From Posidonia oceanica (taxonomy: Eukaryota; Streptophyta; Magnoliopsida; Alismatales; Posidoniaceae): a stretch of DNA of 64,000 nt. The translations under genes and the position numbers were made by a program. The stretch spans positions 91,223,501 through 91,287,500 of the forward strand of contig JAZBRS010000057.1 of NCBI GenBank assembly GCA_037176725.1, read 5' to 3'. This document shows, piece by piece, positions 54,901 through 64,000 of the stretch. Numbering within the stretch: position 1 is the first letter of the stretch; each line of letters opens with the position of its first letter. A model generated the notes under the pieces. The model was not told the origin of the DNA, made no database searches, and saw only the letters and a list, made by a program, of their open reading frames with translations.

Positions 54901-57696
54901 GTCTGCAGACCTCCGGTGGCTTCTCCGGTTCGCTCCAGCCAGCGTCAGACTTCGCCGGACGTCACCTGTCCTCCGTCGAGCTCTGGTGAAGCTCGCCCGC
55001 CGGCCCACGCAGCTTCAGTCTCCCTGTGCCGGCGTTCATGGACGCTGGTAGCTTTTGCTACAGTGTCCATGGCCGCCGGCCATTCCACTGTGCCTTTATT
55101 TTTGTTTACTAAGCTACTTTGCCCTTAAATTGCATTTTTGGTTTCAGTTCTTGTTTATTTACGTTCAGGTCCTTTATTTGATTAAATCTGTTTATTTCTG
55201 AGCTGAAACTATATAAAATTGCATGAAATATCTGTGGTTCTCTTTATTTGCATACTGGTCCTTTTACTGTGATTTCCTTCAGTAATAAGTTTGAGTTTGG
55301 CCCTCCAGCTTTTCATTTTTGCACTTAAGTCCTGCAGTAGTTTAATTAGATTTAATGCATTAATTTTGCCGTATAAAATTGCATTCTGGGTCCTCTTTGT
55401 TTTCAGTATTTGCCTTCTGGTCCTCTGTCCTGTAGAACTTAGCATTTATTTTTCATTTTTGCTTGCTGCATTGCATTTTTCCCCCTCTGTTTTCTGATTT
55501 TTGCATATAGGTCCTCTTCTAATGCACAGTAGTCATTTTAATGCATATTTAGCTTATAAAATTGCATTCTTGACCTTGCATAATTTAAAAATTGCATGCC
55601 AGTCCTCTGTCTGTCCTTTTAGTGCATATTTTGCTCATAAAATTGCATCTTAGCCCCCACATGTTTGAAAAATTGCATGTAAGTCCCCCATCTGCATTCC
55701 CAGACTACTTAGGACCCTGTTTTTCTGGAAAAATGGCATTTTAGACCTTATTGATTTCAAAATTGCATTCTGAACTACCACATGATTTCAAAGCTTGCCC
55801 TGATGCATATTCATCTTGGAAAATTGTATTTTGAACCCTGTCTTTTGTAAAATTGCATGCAGACCCTCTTTTTCCAAAACCCTTGCATAAAAGTCCCAAA
55901 CTTTTCAAAACCTTTGCATTTAGACCCCCATCTTTTCAAAAATTGCATTTGAGACCCCAATCTTCTGAAAAATCACCCTTAAGTCCTTTCTTACATTCGG
56001 CATGCATTTGCATTCTTGCATTCTTGCATTTGGCATCCTCTGCACACACTCAAGCTTCTTTAACTCCCATTTACATGGGAGGACCTGTCTCACACCCCTA
56101 GGACCTCCTGAATACTTAGATCCATTCTTCTCCCCTGTTCTGGTCCCTCTGCCTCGAAGCTGGAATATCTTCGGATCCGGCCGTTGGATCTTCTCAAGTA
56201 AGCTGCCATGACGACCCCGGCGGAACGCTCTTCAGCATGGACCAAACGGATTCCAGATCAGGCCCCAGATTTCCCAGGTAAGCCCTCCTGAACTTCAGTA
56301 GCATCATTTGCATACCATTCGCATTGCATGGCTTTCGCGTGCTTCCTTTCGCTCTGTTTCCCCGCACCGTTTTGCGTGCCGCATCGTTTTCTTGCACTGT
56401 TTTGCGTGCCGCCCTTGTTTTCTTGCACCGTTTTGCATGCCGCCTTGTTTTCTTGCACCGTTTTGCGTGCCGCCCTTGTTTTCTCGCACCGTTTTGCGTG
56501 CCGTCCTTGTTTTCTTGCACCGTTTTGCGTGCCGTCCTTGTTTTCTCGCACCGTTCTGCGTGCCGCCTTTGTTTTCTTGCACCGTTTTGCGTGCCGTCCT
56601 TGTTTTCTCGCACCGTTTTGCATGCTGTCTTTGTTTTCTTACACCGTTTTGCGTGCCACCCTTGTTTTCTTGCACCGTTTTGCGTGCTGCCTTGTTTTCT
56701 TGCACCGTTTTGCGTGCCGCCTTGTTTTCTCGCACCGTTTTGCGTGCCGCCTTGTTTTCTCGCACCGTTTTGCGTGCCGACTTGTTTTCTTGCACCGTTC
56801 TGCGTGCCGCTTTGTTTTCTTGCACCGTTTTGCGTGCCGCCTTGTTTTCTTACATCGTTTTGCATGCTGCCTTGTTTTCTCGCATCGTTTTGCGTGCCTC
56901 GCCCGTTTCTCGCACCATTTTGCGTATCGACCTCGTTTCTCGCATCGTTTTGCGTTCTTGCTTCGTTTCTCATCCTGTTTTGCGTGTTTTACGTTGTTTT
57001 CTCTTGCATGTCGCCCGCATTGCCTGTTTTCATCGCTGTTTTGTTTTATCGCCTGCATTTGCATGTAGGGCGGTGATGCTTACTGCCTGGAGTTCTCACG
57101 AGCCAGGTTTCGCCTGGTTCGGAACACAGACAGCGTTGCTGAGCACTTAGATTGCACGTTTACTTTCTTGCATTACTTTCCATCACTTAGAGCACACCCT
57201 TGAGCATTTAGATAGGCATTCATTGGCACTTAGGCACTCAAAGTCTGCATTTCCCTGCGTATGCAAGCGTAAGCCTAGAAAGACCGATTCTTGGGCGTGT
57301 CGGGGGTGCCTAACACCTTCCCCGCACGTAACAGGAGTCCTTGCCCTCTCTCTTGGCCCGCAATGACCATATTGCCCTTATCCTAGGTACGAGTCACATC
57401 CCTTGCATTCATTTGCATCCCATTTCTTCTGCATTGCCTTGCATTGCACCTTTTGCTCGGTTTTGCATGGTTGTTCACGCATTTCCCCGGTTTTCCTTGT
57501 CTCCCGATCTAATAGACTTGGTGGCGACTCTGATTTTGTCTTATCTTCTTCTTTCCTTTCCCTTTTTCTCTCTTTTAAACGTTTTCGAGTTAAGTCTTCC
57601 TTCTCGGACATAGCCGCTAATAGTGAGCCTGATTCTGATCGGTGCACGCGAGCTTTGGCAACGTGCATGGACGATCTGAACACCGGGATTACTACA
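51920..57696 (+). repeat. Element B 3' LTR (5777 bp)
   Basis: Starts TGTTGACACCCC, ends GGGATTACTACA and is followed by the target duplication ACGGC. Nearly identical to 30926-36862 outside the minisatellite. Confidence 0.96.
56350..57000 (+). repeat. LTR minisatellite, element B 3' LTR copy
   Basis: About 21 copies of the same 30-base unit as at 35370-36170. The loss or gain of five or six units since insertion shows that copy number changes quickly. Confidence 0.92.
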
Positions 57697-59405
57697 ACGG
57701 CGCTGTCAACAGAAAGGGTCGAGGCATAGGTGCAGTGTTGACCACGCCCCAGGGGCAGATGATTCCTTTTGCGAGGAAGTTGACTTTCGCATGCACAAAC
57801 AATGAAGCAGAATATGAAGCATGCATCCTGGGTTTGAAAGTCGCCCTCGAGCATAAGGCACAGAAGTTGCATGTGCATGGCGATGCCATGCTGGTGATCT
57901 CTCAAGTGAATGGCGACTGGAAGACAAAGGATCCGAAACTTGTGCCATATCACGAATGCCTGCTGAGGCTAATAGAAGAGTTCAGGAGCATCAATTTCAC
58001 ATACATGAACCGAGCAAAGAATGCGTATGCAGACGCGCTAGCAACCCTGGCATCTTGGCTCAGTATACCAGAAAACAGCATGGTAGATGTGTCAGTTACC
58101 TGCATAGAGGAGCCCGCGCATTGCATGAACGTAGAGGAAGCAGATTCGGCGGAAGAGCGGCCATGGTATCACGACATTAAAGCATTCCTGGAATCCGGCA
58201 GCCTTCCACCTGGCACCACTGCAGAAGATAAGAGAACTTTGGCGTGTCTGGCGTCAAAATATGTATTAGGGGTTGGGCAGCTATACAGAAGATCATACAA
58301 TCAGATTCTATTACGCTGCCTCGACAAGCCGGAGGCTAATACGCTAATGCTTCAAGTGCATGCAGAGACCTGTGGCCCGCACATGAACGGCGTCCTCTTA
58401 GCCAAGAAGATCATGCTCCAAGGATATTTCTGGCAAACCATGGAGGCGGACTGCTGCCGGTTCGTGCGTAAATGCCATAACTGTCAGGTCCATGGTAACT
58501 TTATCAAGGCTCCCCCTCATCAGCTGCATAACATGTCCTCGCCATGGCCTTTCTCCACCTGGGGGATTGACGTCATTGGCGCAATACACCCCGCCGCTTC
58601 GAACGGTCATCGCTTCATCATGGTAGCGATTGACTACTTCACTAAGTGGGTGGAAGCAGCCTCCTATAAGACAGTCACCGCAGTGGCAACAGAAAAGTTT
58701 ATCAGGAACAATATCGTTGCCCGATACGGGGTCCCGTACTCTATCATCTTTGATAATGGCACGAACTTCATCGCCAAAAGAACTGAGGAGTACCTGTAGA
58801 GTCTCAAGATCAAGCATCACAGGTCCTCGCCTTATCGACCACAGATGAATGGAGCGGTGGAGTCTGCTAACAAAAACATTATCAAAATCATGAAGAAGAT
58901 GGCGGAAACCCACAAGGATTGGCATGATAAGCTCCCGTACGCGCTCTAGGCGTACAGGACATCAATCCGGACCTCAACAGGAGCCACCCCGTACTCTCTG
59001 GTGTACGGCATGGAAGCGGTATTACCCGTCAAAGTAGAGATCCCCTCACTACAGATCCTACGAGAAGCTGAATTGGAAGAGGCAGAATGAGTCGAAGACC
59101 GCTGCGTCCAACTGAATCTGATTGATGAGCACAGACTACAAGCTATGCATAATGCTCATTGTTACCAGAAACGAATGGCTAGAGCGTTCTTGAAGAAAGT
59201 CCGGCCTAGAAGCTTCCAGCCAGGGGATCTCGTTCTGCGTGCCAGTCATTTACCCCACGGTCGAGGCAAATTCCGACCTAACTGGCATGGCCCCTTCGTG
59301 GTTAAACAGATCTTCTCAGGCGGCGCGGTAACTCTTGAGGACATGGACCAGGTCAAGCAGTCTGAGCCGGTCAACTTATGCTACCTCAAGAAGTACTATC
59401 AGTAG
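57697..59405 (+). pseudogene. Element A second RNase H and integrase (continuation after element B)
   Basis: Resumes at GAVNRKGRGIGAVLTTPQ and continues through NNEAEYEACILGL, GDAMLVI and NAYADALATLA. The integrase finger (HAETCGPHMNG, CRFVRKCHNC) and the DDE motifs WGIDVIGAI, FDNGTNF and NGAVESANKN follow. Stops: TAG 58797-58799 (CAG in B), TAG near 58949 and TGA near 59090 (both TGG in B). The first residue of the second DDE motif context is changed (IIFDNG against IISDNG in B). The C-terminal frame 59145-59405 ends NLCYLKKYYQ, as in B. Confidence 0.93.
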
Positions 59406-60757
59406 CTGGGAGCAACCATTGTGGATCCTTCGTCCCACCTGTCGTACTCCCACCACTCGCATGTTTTTTTACCTCTTTTCGCCTTATCTCCCCCATACAT
59501 CACTTCATCCTATCTCCTGCACTTTCTATCATCACGGCATTCCCGTACATTCCTTCTCTCACCCCTTTTACAATCCTCATCGTCATCCTCTTAAATCATG
59601 CATTGCATATCGCCCGGTGATGAAAACCGGAAGTGCTTGCCTGCTGCGGAAGGAGTCTCCCGACCTCACCTGACACTACTTAGATGTCTTAGCTAGTGAG
59701 GGAGCCACTACTCAGTGAGAGTGGGCGAAATGCCCAAACATCTAAGGACTTACACTCCTAGAAGAATGCTAGGCATTAGCTAGAAAGGAATACATGTCTA
59801 AGCCTAGACGCGCAAGAAAAGAAAGAAAGAGAGAGCCAAAAGTCAATACCCGAAGGGCCCTAACCCCACGGCTCAGAAATCAGACACCTATTTCTCCTAG
59901 GGTAGGGATAGCGAAAACCTGCAAGCCTGAAAAAAAAAAGGAAAAAAGGAAAAAGAATTAAAAAAAAAAGAAAAGAAAGAAAAAAAAACAAAAAAGAGAG
60001 AATGATAGAAAAGAAAAAAGAGAATGACAGAAAAGGAAAAGGAGAAGAACAAAAGTCAACTCCAAAAATGAAGGTAGGCAGGGTAATCCCGCACCTTTCA
60101 CGTACCCTAGAGAAGAGTCAAAGTTCTGGCCAGGTCCTCCTTGTTTCCAAAATAGGAATGAGGAGAGCCCTACACACATAAAATGGGGAGGAAAAGGTTG
60201 GAGTGAGTGTAAGTCCTTGAGAGTTTGGCATGGAGTCCGTCCTCTCTACACCACCATCAAACATCACCAACACCCTTTCCCGGAGTGCCACCAACAAGTT
60301 AGGGGTCTGAGTAGAGTCCAGTGAGTCAAGGACCGCTCCCTTCCGATACAGCAGGCACCAAAGCACTCCCGATGCTGAGGGCAAACCACACCGATCAAAA
60401 ATCATGCATACATCCGCATTTCCAATCATCTCCCTTCCCTCTAATCATTCCACTTTGCAAAGCTTGCTCCAGCACTGAGACAGTACCCCTACTCAGCACG
60501 CGTTGGCATCATCGGGCTGCGACGACCCAGAACTCCTGCCAGTCCCCGCCGCGCCAACAGAATCCCTTTGCTTATATGTGTCTAATTGCCATAATCTGAA
60601 TGATTACTGTTGGATATGTTGAACTGTTTTACCAGCTTCAAAATCTGCTTTCAATTAGTAGTTTTGCGCCTATATGAGATCTGATAATTCACAGTCTTGG
60701 TAACAGGTACCTGAAGATTTTGCGACAGCTGTCTGCCTGCATTCTGCAGTCTACGCA
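59406..60757 (+). other. Element A spacer between integrase and PMD-like ORF
   Basis: Counterpart of 47081-48386, similar throughout, including the A/G tract at about 59930-60060 and the acceptor-like CTTGGTAACAG before the ORF. No gene. Confidence 0.55.
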
Positions 60758-61960
60758 ATGGGTTTCCCCACTCTAGTGACCCCGACACACTGTTTTGAGA
60801 TCCTGCGAGAGTGGATCGGCAAGCTTACCAAAGATGACTGCCAGAAGCTGCGCCTATGGGGCATTCCAACCAAATTGCTGAAGGCTGCTGACATAGAAGT
60901 GAGCCGCCATCTTCTGTGCGCTGCCGCAAGGTTCTGGAAACCGGCACACCATGTCTTCCGTTTTGGCAGAACTGAACTGACACCTACACTGGAGGAAGTG
61001 CGCCGGATCTGTGGCTTTTCCAAGATCTTGGGGCCGCCCATCTTCATGAGGCGTGACGGATACATTGCGGTCCTGAAACAGCTGACTGGGCTCTCTACTC
61101 GAAGTTGCCAGCAAAGACTGATTTGCACCAGCGGGCCCACGCCCCTACTTCGCCTAGCATATTTTGATGATACTGTGGAAAAGCGCGTCGAACTCGGAGA
61201 TGAGCTGTGGCTCCGGGGATTTGTTACCTGTTTCCTAGGCGAGCTGGTCTTTACTCATGGTAAGGCGACGGTGGCCATCGAGATCGCTGAAATAGCACTC
61301 GCTGTGGTGACTCGCCAGATAGACCTGGCACCGGTTGTTCTGGCAGAAACATACCGCGGACTGGACCGCATTTCGCATCGCTGCCGCCACTTTCATGGTT
61401 GCGGAGCACTTATTCAGGTCTGGCTAGCCGCACACACCGAGATAGACCTTCTGCGCCCCCAAGTACATGCTTTCGAGGCCTACTGCAATAGCGGCCATGC
61501 CAAGACAGTCAAGAGCGTCAAGGAAGAATACGAAAGGCTATCAGGACTGACAGACGACACAGTAACCTGGCGCATCATCCCTTCCATGGCCGAACCATTC
61601 ACTGTCTTCTTCAGCACACGCGACATGTAGCTGGTTGTACTACCAGGATTCACCGCGGGTGTGGAATACCACCCTATCAGGGTTATGCGCCAGTTCGGTT
61701 TCCAGCAGGACGCCTTTGTCGACAGCACAGCACCTAGGCTCCTTCAGGCATATCCCCTCAGTACAACTGCCCCAACGAAGGAACTAGCCAATCTGATGCA
61801 GCATGGAGTACGATCAACAGACATCGCGGCTACGAGAGGCATAGGGTGTACCCCTGAGTACATCACCGAGGTGCAGGACCTTTGGCCCATTGATGAAATC
61901 CCGCCAAGCGGTCCCTTGTTCCCTGACTCTGGAATATCAAAGAAGGCCCGAACCAGCTAG
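60758..61960 (+). pseudogene. PMD-like (DUF7745-like) accessory ORF of element A
   Basis: Exactly 1203 bases, like the B copy, with no indel between them. One TAG at 61628-61630 lies where B has CGG (Arg). The B nonsense position is CAG here, so the common ancestor encoded an open 400-residue protein. Shared features are MGFPTLVTPTHC, EWIGKLTKDDC, LLCAAARFWKPAHHVFRFGR, ELTPTLEEVRRICGF, ALIQVWLAAHTEI and YHPIRVMRQFGFQQD. Many differences between the two DNA copies are silent, which suggests selection on the protein before the copies died. The frame ends DSGISKKARTS. Confidence 0.8.
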
Positions 61961-62405
61961 AGCCGTTATGCAGCTGTTACCCAGTTTCCTTTCAAGTCAT
62001 GTTGTATTTTCTGGCCTGCCACAGGCGTGTAACCAACAGTTCTATCAATGCAAAAGTGTTTTGTGCTGGCTACACGCATTTCAATGCTGCCTAATGCATT
62101 CCATGCTCCTTACCCATCATATCCTGAGGCCCCTGGCCAGACTTGTTGCCCACATGACGCAGGAAAGTCCTCAGCAAACAACCCAGACTTCAGGATCTCT
62201 GCGGACCCACGCCGTCAAATCCTGCTACCGGGCATCCCTAGCTGAGTCTCTATCGGGCTGGTATCCCCAAACTGCTCGTTTGACAAACACGTCAGTTTTG
62301 TCCATCCTTCGCTTTTCGATGCCAGGGACGCTTCGGCTGACCCCTGGTATCATCTTGATACCAGGAGCATCTTTTCAGATGCCCTGCGGTATCTCATCCG
62401 TATCA
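61961..62405 (+). other. Element A spacer before the arrays
   Basis: Counterpart of 49590-50040, with the hairpin CCCCTGGTATCA / TGATACCAGGAG at 62341-62367 (one mismatch). No gene. A long plus-strand frame running from here into the array is an artefact of repeat periodicity. Confidence 0.6.
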
Positions 62406-63025
62406 TCCCCTTCCTCTTTGCCGGTCGATAAGTCCGATATCTTATCATCTCTTTCCTTTTGCCGGCCGATAAGTCCGATATCTTATCATTCCTTTATTCC
62501 CTCTTTGCCGGCCGATAAGTCCGATATCTTATCACTCCTTTCCCTTTGCTGGCCGATAAGTCCGATATCTTATCATTCCTTTATCCTCTCTTTGCCGACC
62601 GATAAGTCCGATATCTTATCATTCTATTCTTTTATTCATTTGCCGGCCGATAAGTCCGATATCTTATCACCCCTTTCTCTTTGCCGGCCGATAAGTCCGA
62701 TATCTTATCATTCCTTTATTCCCTCTTTGCCGGCCGATAAGTCCGATATCTTATCACTCCTTTCCCTTTGCCGGCCGATAAGTCCGATATCTTATCATTC
62801 CTTTATCTCCTATTTGCCGGCCGATAAGTCCGATATCTTATCATTTTATTCTTTTATTCATTTGCCGGCCGATAAGTCTGATATCTTATCACCCCTTTCC
62901 CTTTGCCGGTCGATAAGTCCGATATCTTATCATTCCTTTATTCCCCCTTTGCCGGCCGATAAGACCGATATCTTATCACTCCTTTCTCTTTGCCGGCCGA
63001 TAAGTCCGATATCTTATCAATCCCT
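62406..63025 (+). repeat. Hairpin array, family 1, element A (about 14 units)
   Basis: Same unit as in element B (GATAAG, 8-base loop, CTTATC), here nearly invariant in the stem. Spacers alternate between CCTTTCCCTTTGCCGG and CCTTTATTCCCTCTTTGCCGG types, giving a two-unit higher-order period. Loop variants TCTGATAT and ACCGATAT occur. Confidence 0.93.
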
Positions 63026-63029
63026 TCCG

Positions 63030-63067
<38 letters not shown>

Positions 63068-63092
63068 TAATCAATCAATCAATCAATCAATC
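63026..63092 (+). repeat. (ATCA)n microsatellite
   Basis: About 16 copies of ATCA with one ATTA interruption, between the two array families. Element B has only three to four copies at 50389-50404. Confidence 0.95.
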
Positions 63093-63965
63093 ACTGCTCT
63101 TTCCGGTTGATAGGACCATAAACTATCATTCTCTGGCTGATAATCCAAAACTCATCCTGGGCTGATATCCAAAACTATCCCACAGTTGTGTTATACGGCT
63201 GACATCCAGTAACTGTCACTCGTAATTGCCCTTTTCCGGTTGATAGGACCGTAAACTATCATTCTTTGGCTGATGATCCAAAACTCATCCTGGGCTGATA
63301 TCCAAAACTATCACTGGCAATTACATTATACGGCTGATATCCAGTAACTATCCCTTGCAATTGCTCTTTCCGGTTGATAGGACCGTAAACTATCATTCTC
63401 TAGCTGATGATCCAAAACTCATCCTGGGCTGATATCCAAAACTATCACTCGCAATTGCATTATACGGCTGATATCCAGTAACTATCACTCGCAAACACCC
63501 TTTCCGGTTGATAGGACCGTAAACTATCATTCTCTGGCTGATGATCCAAAACTCATCCTGGGCTGATATCCAAAACTATCACGGGTTTGCGTTATACGGC
63601 TGATATCCAATAACTATCTCTCATAATTGCACCTTCCGGTTGATAGGACCGTAAACTATCATTCTCTGGCTGATGATCCAAAACTCATCCTGGGCTGATA
63701 TCCAAAACTATCACTTGCAATTATGTTATATGACTGATATCCAGTAACTATCACACATGGTTTGCCCTTTCCGGTTGATAGGACCGTAAACTATCATTCT
63801 CTGGCTGATGATCCAAAACTCATCCTGGGCTGATATCCAAAACTATCACCTGCAACCATGTTATACGGCTGATATCCAGTAACTATCACTCACAACTGCA
63901 CCTTTCCGGTTGATAGGACCGTAAACTATCGCTTTCGGTTGATAGGACCGTAAACTATCGCTTCC
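63093..63965 (+). repeat. Hairpin array, family 2, element A
   Basis: About seven higher-order units as in element B. The third module here reads GGGCTGATATCCAAAACTATCA where B has AGGCTGATAACCTAAACTATCA; both keep TGATA / TATCA pairing. The array is cut in mid-unit after CGCTTCCGG at 63965. Confidence 0.92.
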
Positions 63966-64000
63966 GGATGAACTGCATCTTCTATAACAGAATTTTCTAT
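63966..64000 (-). pseudogene. Start of a second MULE transposase copy at the window edge
   Basis: The last 35 bases match 16351-16385 with two substitutions. On the minus strand they encode IENSVIEDAVHP against IENLVIEDAVHP in the first copy. This is the acidic region upstream of the MuDR DNA-binding domain. The switch from the hairpin array is abrupt. Confidence 0.8.

Larger units (their letters stand above)
30926..57696 (+). mobile_element. Tat-like Ty3/gypsy element B (younger), complete in structure, 26.8 kb
   Basis: LTRs of 5937 bp (30926-36862) and 5777 bp (51920-57696), tRNA-Arg-type PBS, gag-protease-RT-RNase H-second RNase H-integrase in one frame broken by four stops. Downstream are a PMD-like ORF, hairpin arrays, a polypurine tract and a perfect 5-bp target duplication. 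The two LTRs are nearly identical over long stretches. In the first 240 bases I count about six substitutions and one small indel, and fewer in the following kilobase. Most of the 160-bp length difference fits five or six minisatellite units. It inserted in sense into a member of its own family. Confidence 0.96.
17190..63965 (+). mobile_element. Tat-like Ty3/gypsy element A (older), interrupted by element B, 3' LTR absent
   Basis: 5' LTR 17190-22557, tRNA-Arg-type PBS at 22559, gag to RNase H up to 30925, then element B (30926-57696). Resumption follows at 57697 with second RNase H, integrase, PMD-like ORF and hairpin arrays to 63965. There the sequence switches abruptly to MULE-type DNA. No polypurine tract or 3' LTR of A is present in the window. 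The base before the LTR follows TAAAC (17185-17189), the presumed target site in the MULE transposase. It has more mutations than B and diverges clearly from it, consistent with A being the older host of the nest. Confidence 0.92.

Noticed and set aside
61890..63110. 406-codon plus-strand frame with repeated Ser/Pro/Leu-rich peptides
   Set aside because: It runs out of the end of the PMD-like ORF in another frame and through the hairpin array; element B does not keep it. Repeat periodicity explains it.
17190..63965. Reading the whole region as one 47-kb element or as satellite DNA
   Set aside because: Three LTRs, a perfect 5-bp duplication and frame restoration across 30925/57697 show two nested elements of one family.
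1..64000. tRNA, rRNA or microRNA genes
   Set aside because: No cloverleaf, rRNA core or convincing single precursor hairpin outside repeats was recognised; the tRNA-like words near the gypsy LTR ends are primer-binding sites.

Overview
The window is nuclear DNA of a flowering plant, made almost entirely of nested and decayed transposable elements. The evidence is plant-type retrotransposon lineages (a dual-RNase-H Tat-like Ty3/gypsy family with LTRs over 5 kb, and a Copia element primed by initiator tRNA-Met), hAT and Mutator-like transposases with plant-specific domains, GT-AG introns, and two exons of a plant four-repeat MYB (SNAPc4/MYB4R1-like) gene. The species cannot be named from the sequence. 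No intact host gene, tRNA or rRNA gene was seen.

Left part (1-11270). A minus-strand Ty3/gypsy gag-protease relic lies at the left edge (1-475). It is followed by a decayed hAT transposon (about 743-8470) whose last coding block is split by a complete Copia element (2019-7119, 134/133-bp LTRs, target duplication ATAAG). The hAT right end abuts a miniature LTR retrotransposon (TRIM, 8471-8817, minus strand). Two MYB exons (8889-9038 and 9117-9275, minus) come next. A 1.16-kb non-autonomous hAT element (9668-10831) follows; it shares its 3' third with the first hAT.

Middle (about 11271-17189, minus strand). A Mutator-like element carries a MuDR-type transposase and, downstream, a spliced plant mobile domain (PMD) gene. 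One end has tandem CCGAATTC-type repeats. Its upstream end is cut by a gypsy insertion.

Right part (17190-63965). Two members of one Tat-like gypsy family are nested. The older element A (5' LTR 17190-22557, internal 22558-30925) is interrupted in its second RNase H by a younger complete element B (LTRs 30926-36862 and 51920-57696, target duplication ACGGC). A then resumes at 57697-63965. Both encode gag, protease, RT-RNase H, a second archaeal-type RNase H and integrase, all damaged by stops. Downstream of integrase, in sense, both also carry a 1203-bp accessory ORF with PMD-like features, followed by arrays of short hairpin modules.

The most notable points are these. (1) Two unrelated transposon classes here, the Mutator-like element and the gypsy family, both carry PMD-type accessory genes with visibly related motifs. 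(2) The gypsy 3' region holds long arrays of short inverted repeats whose two arms change together. (3) The primer-binding site region is tandemly multiplied and folds back on itself. (4) The last 35 bases of the window re-enter a diverged copy of the Mutator-like transposase, so element A has no 3' LTR here and the junction is a rearrangement.
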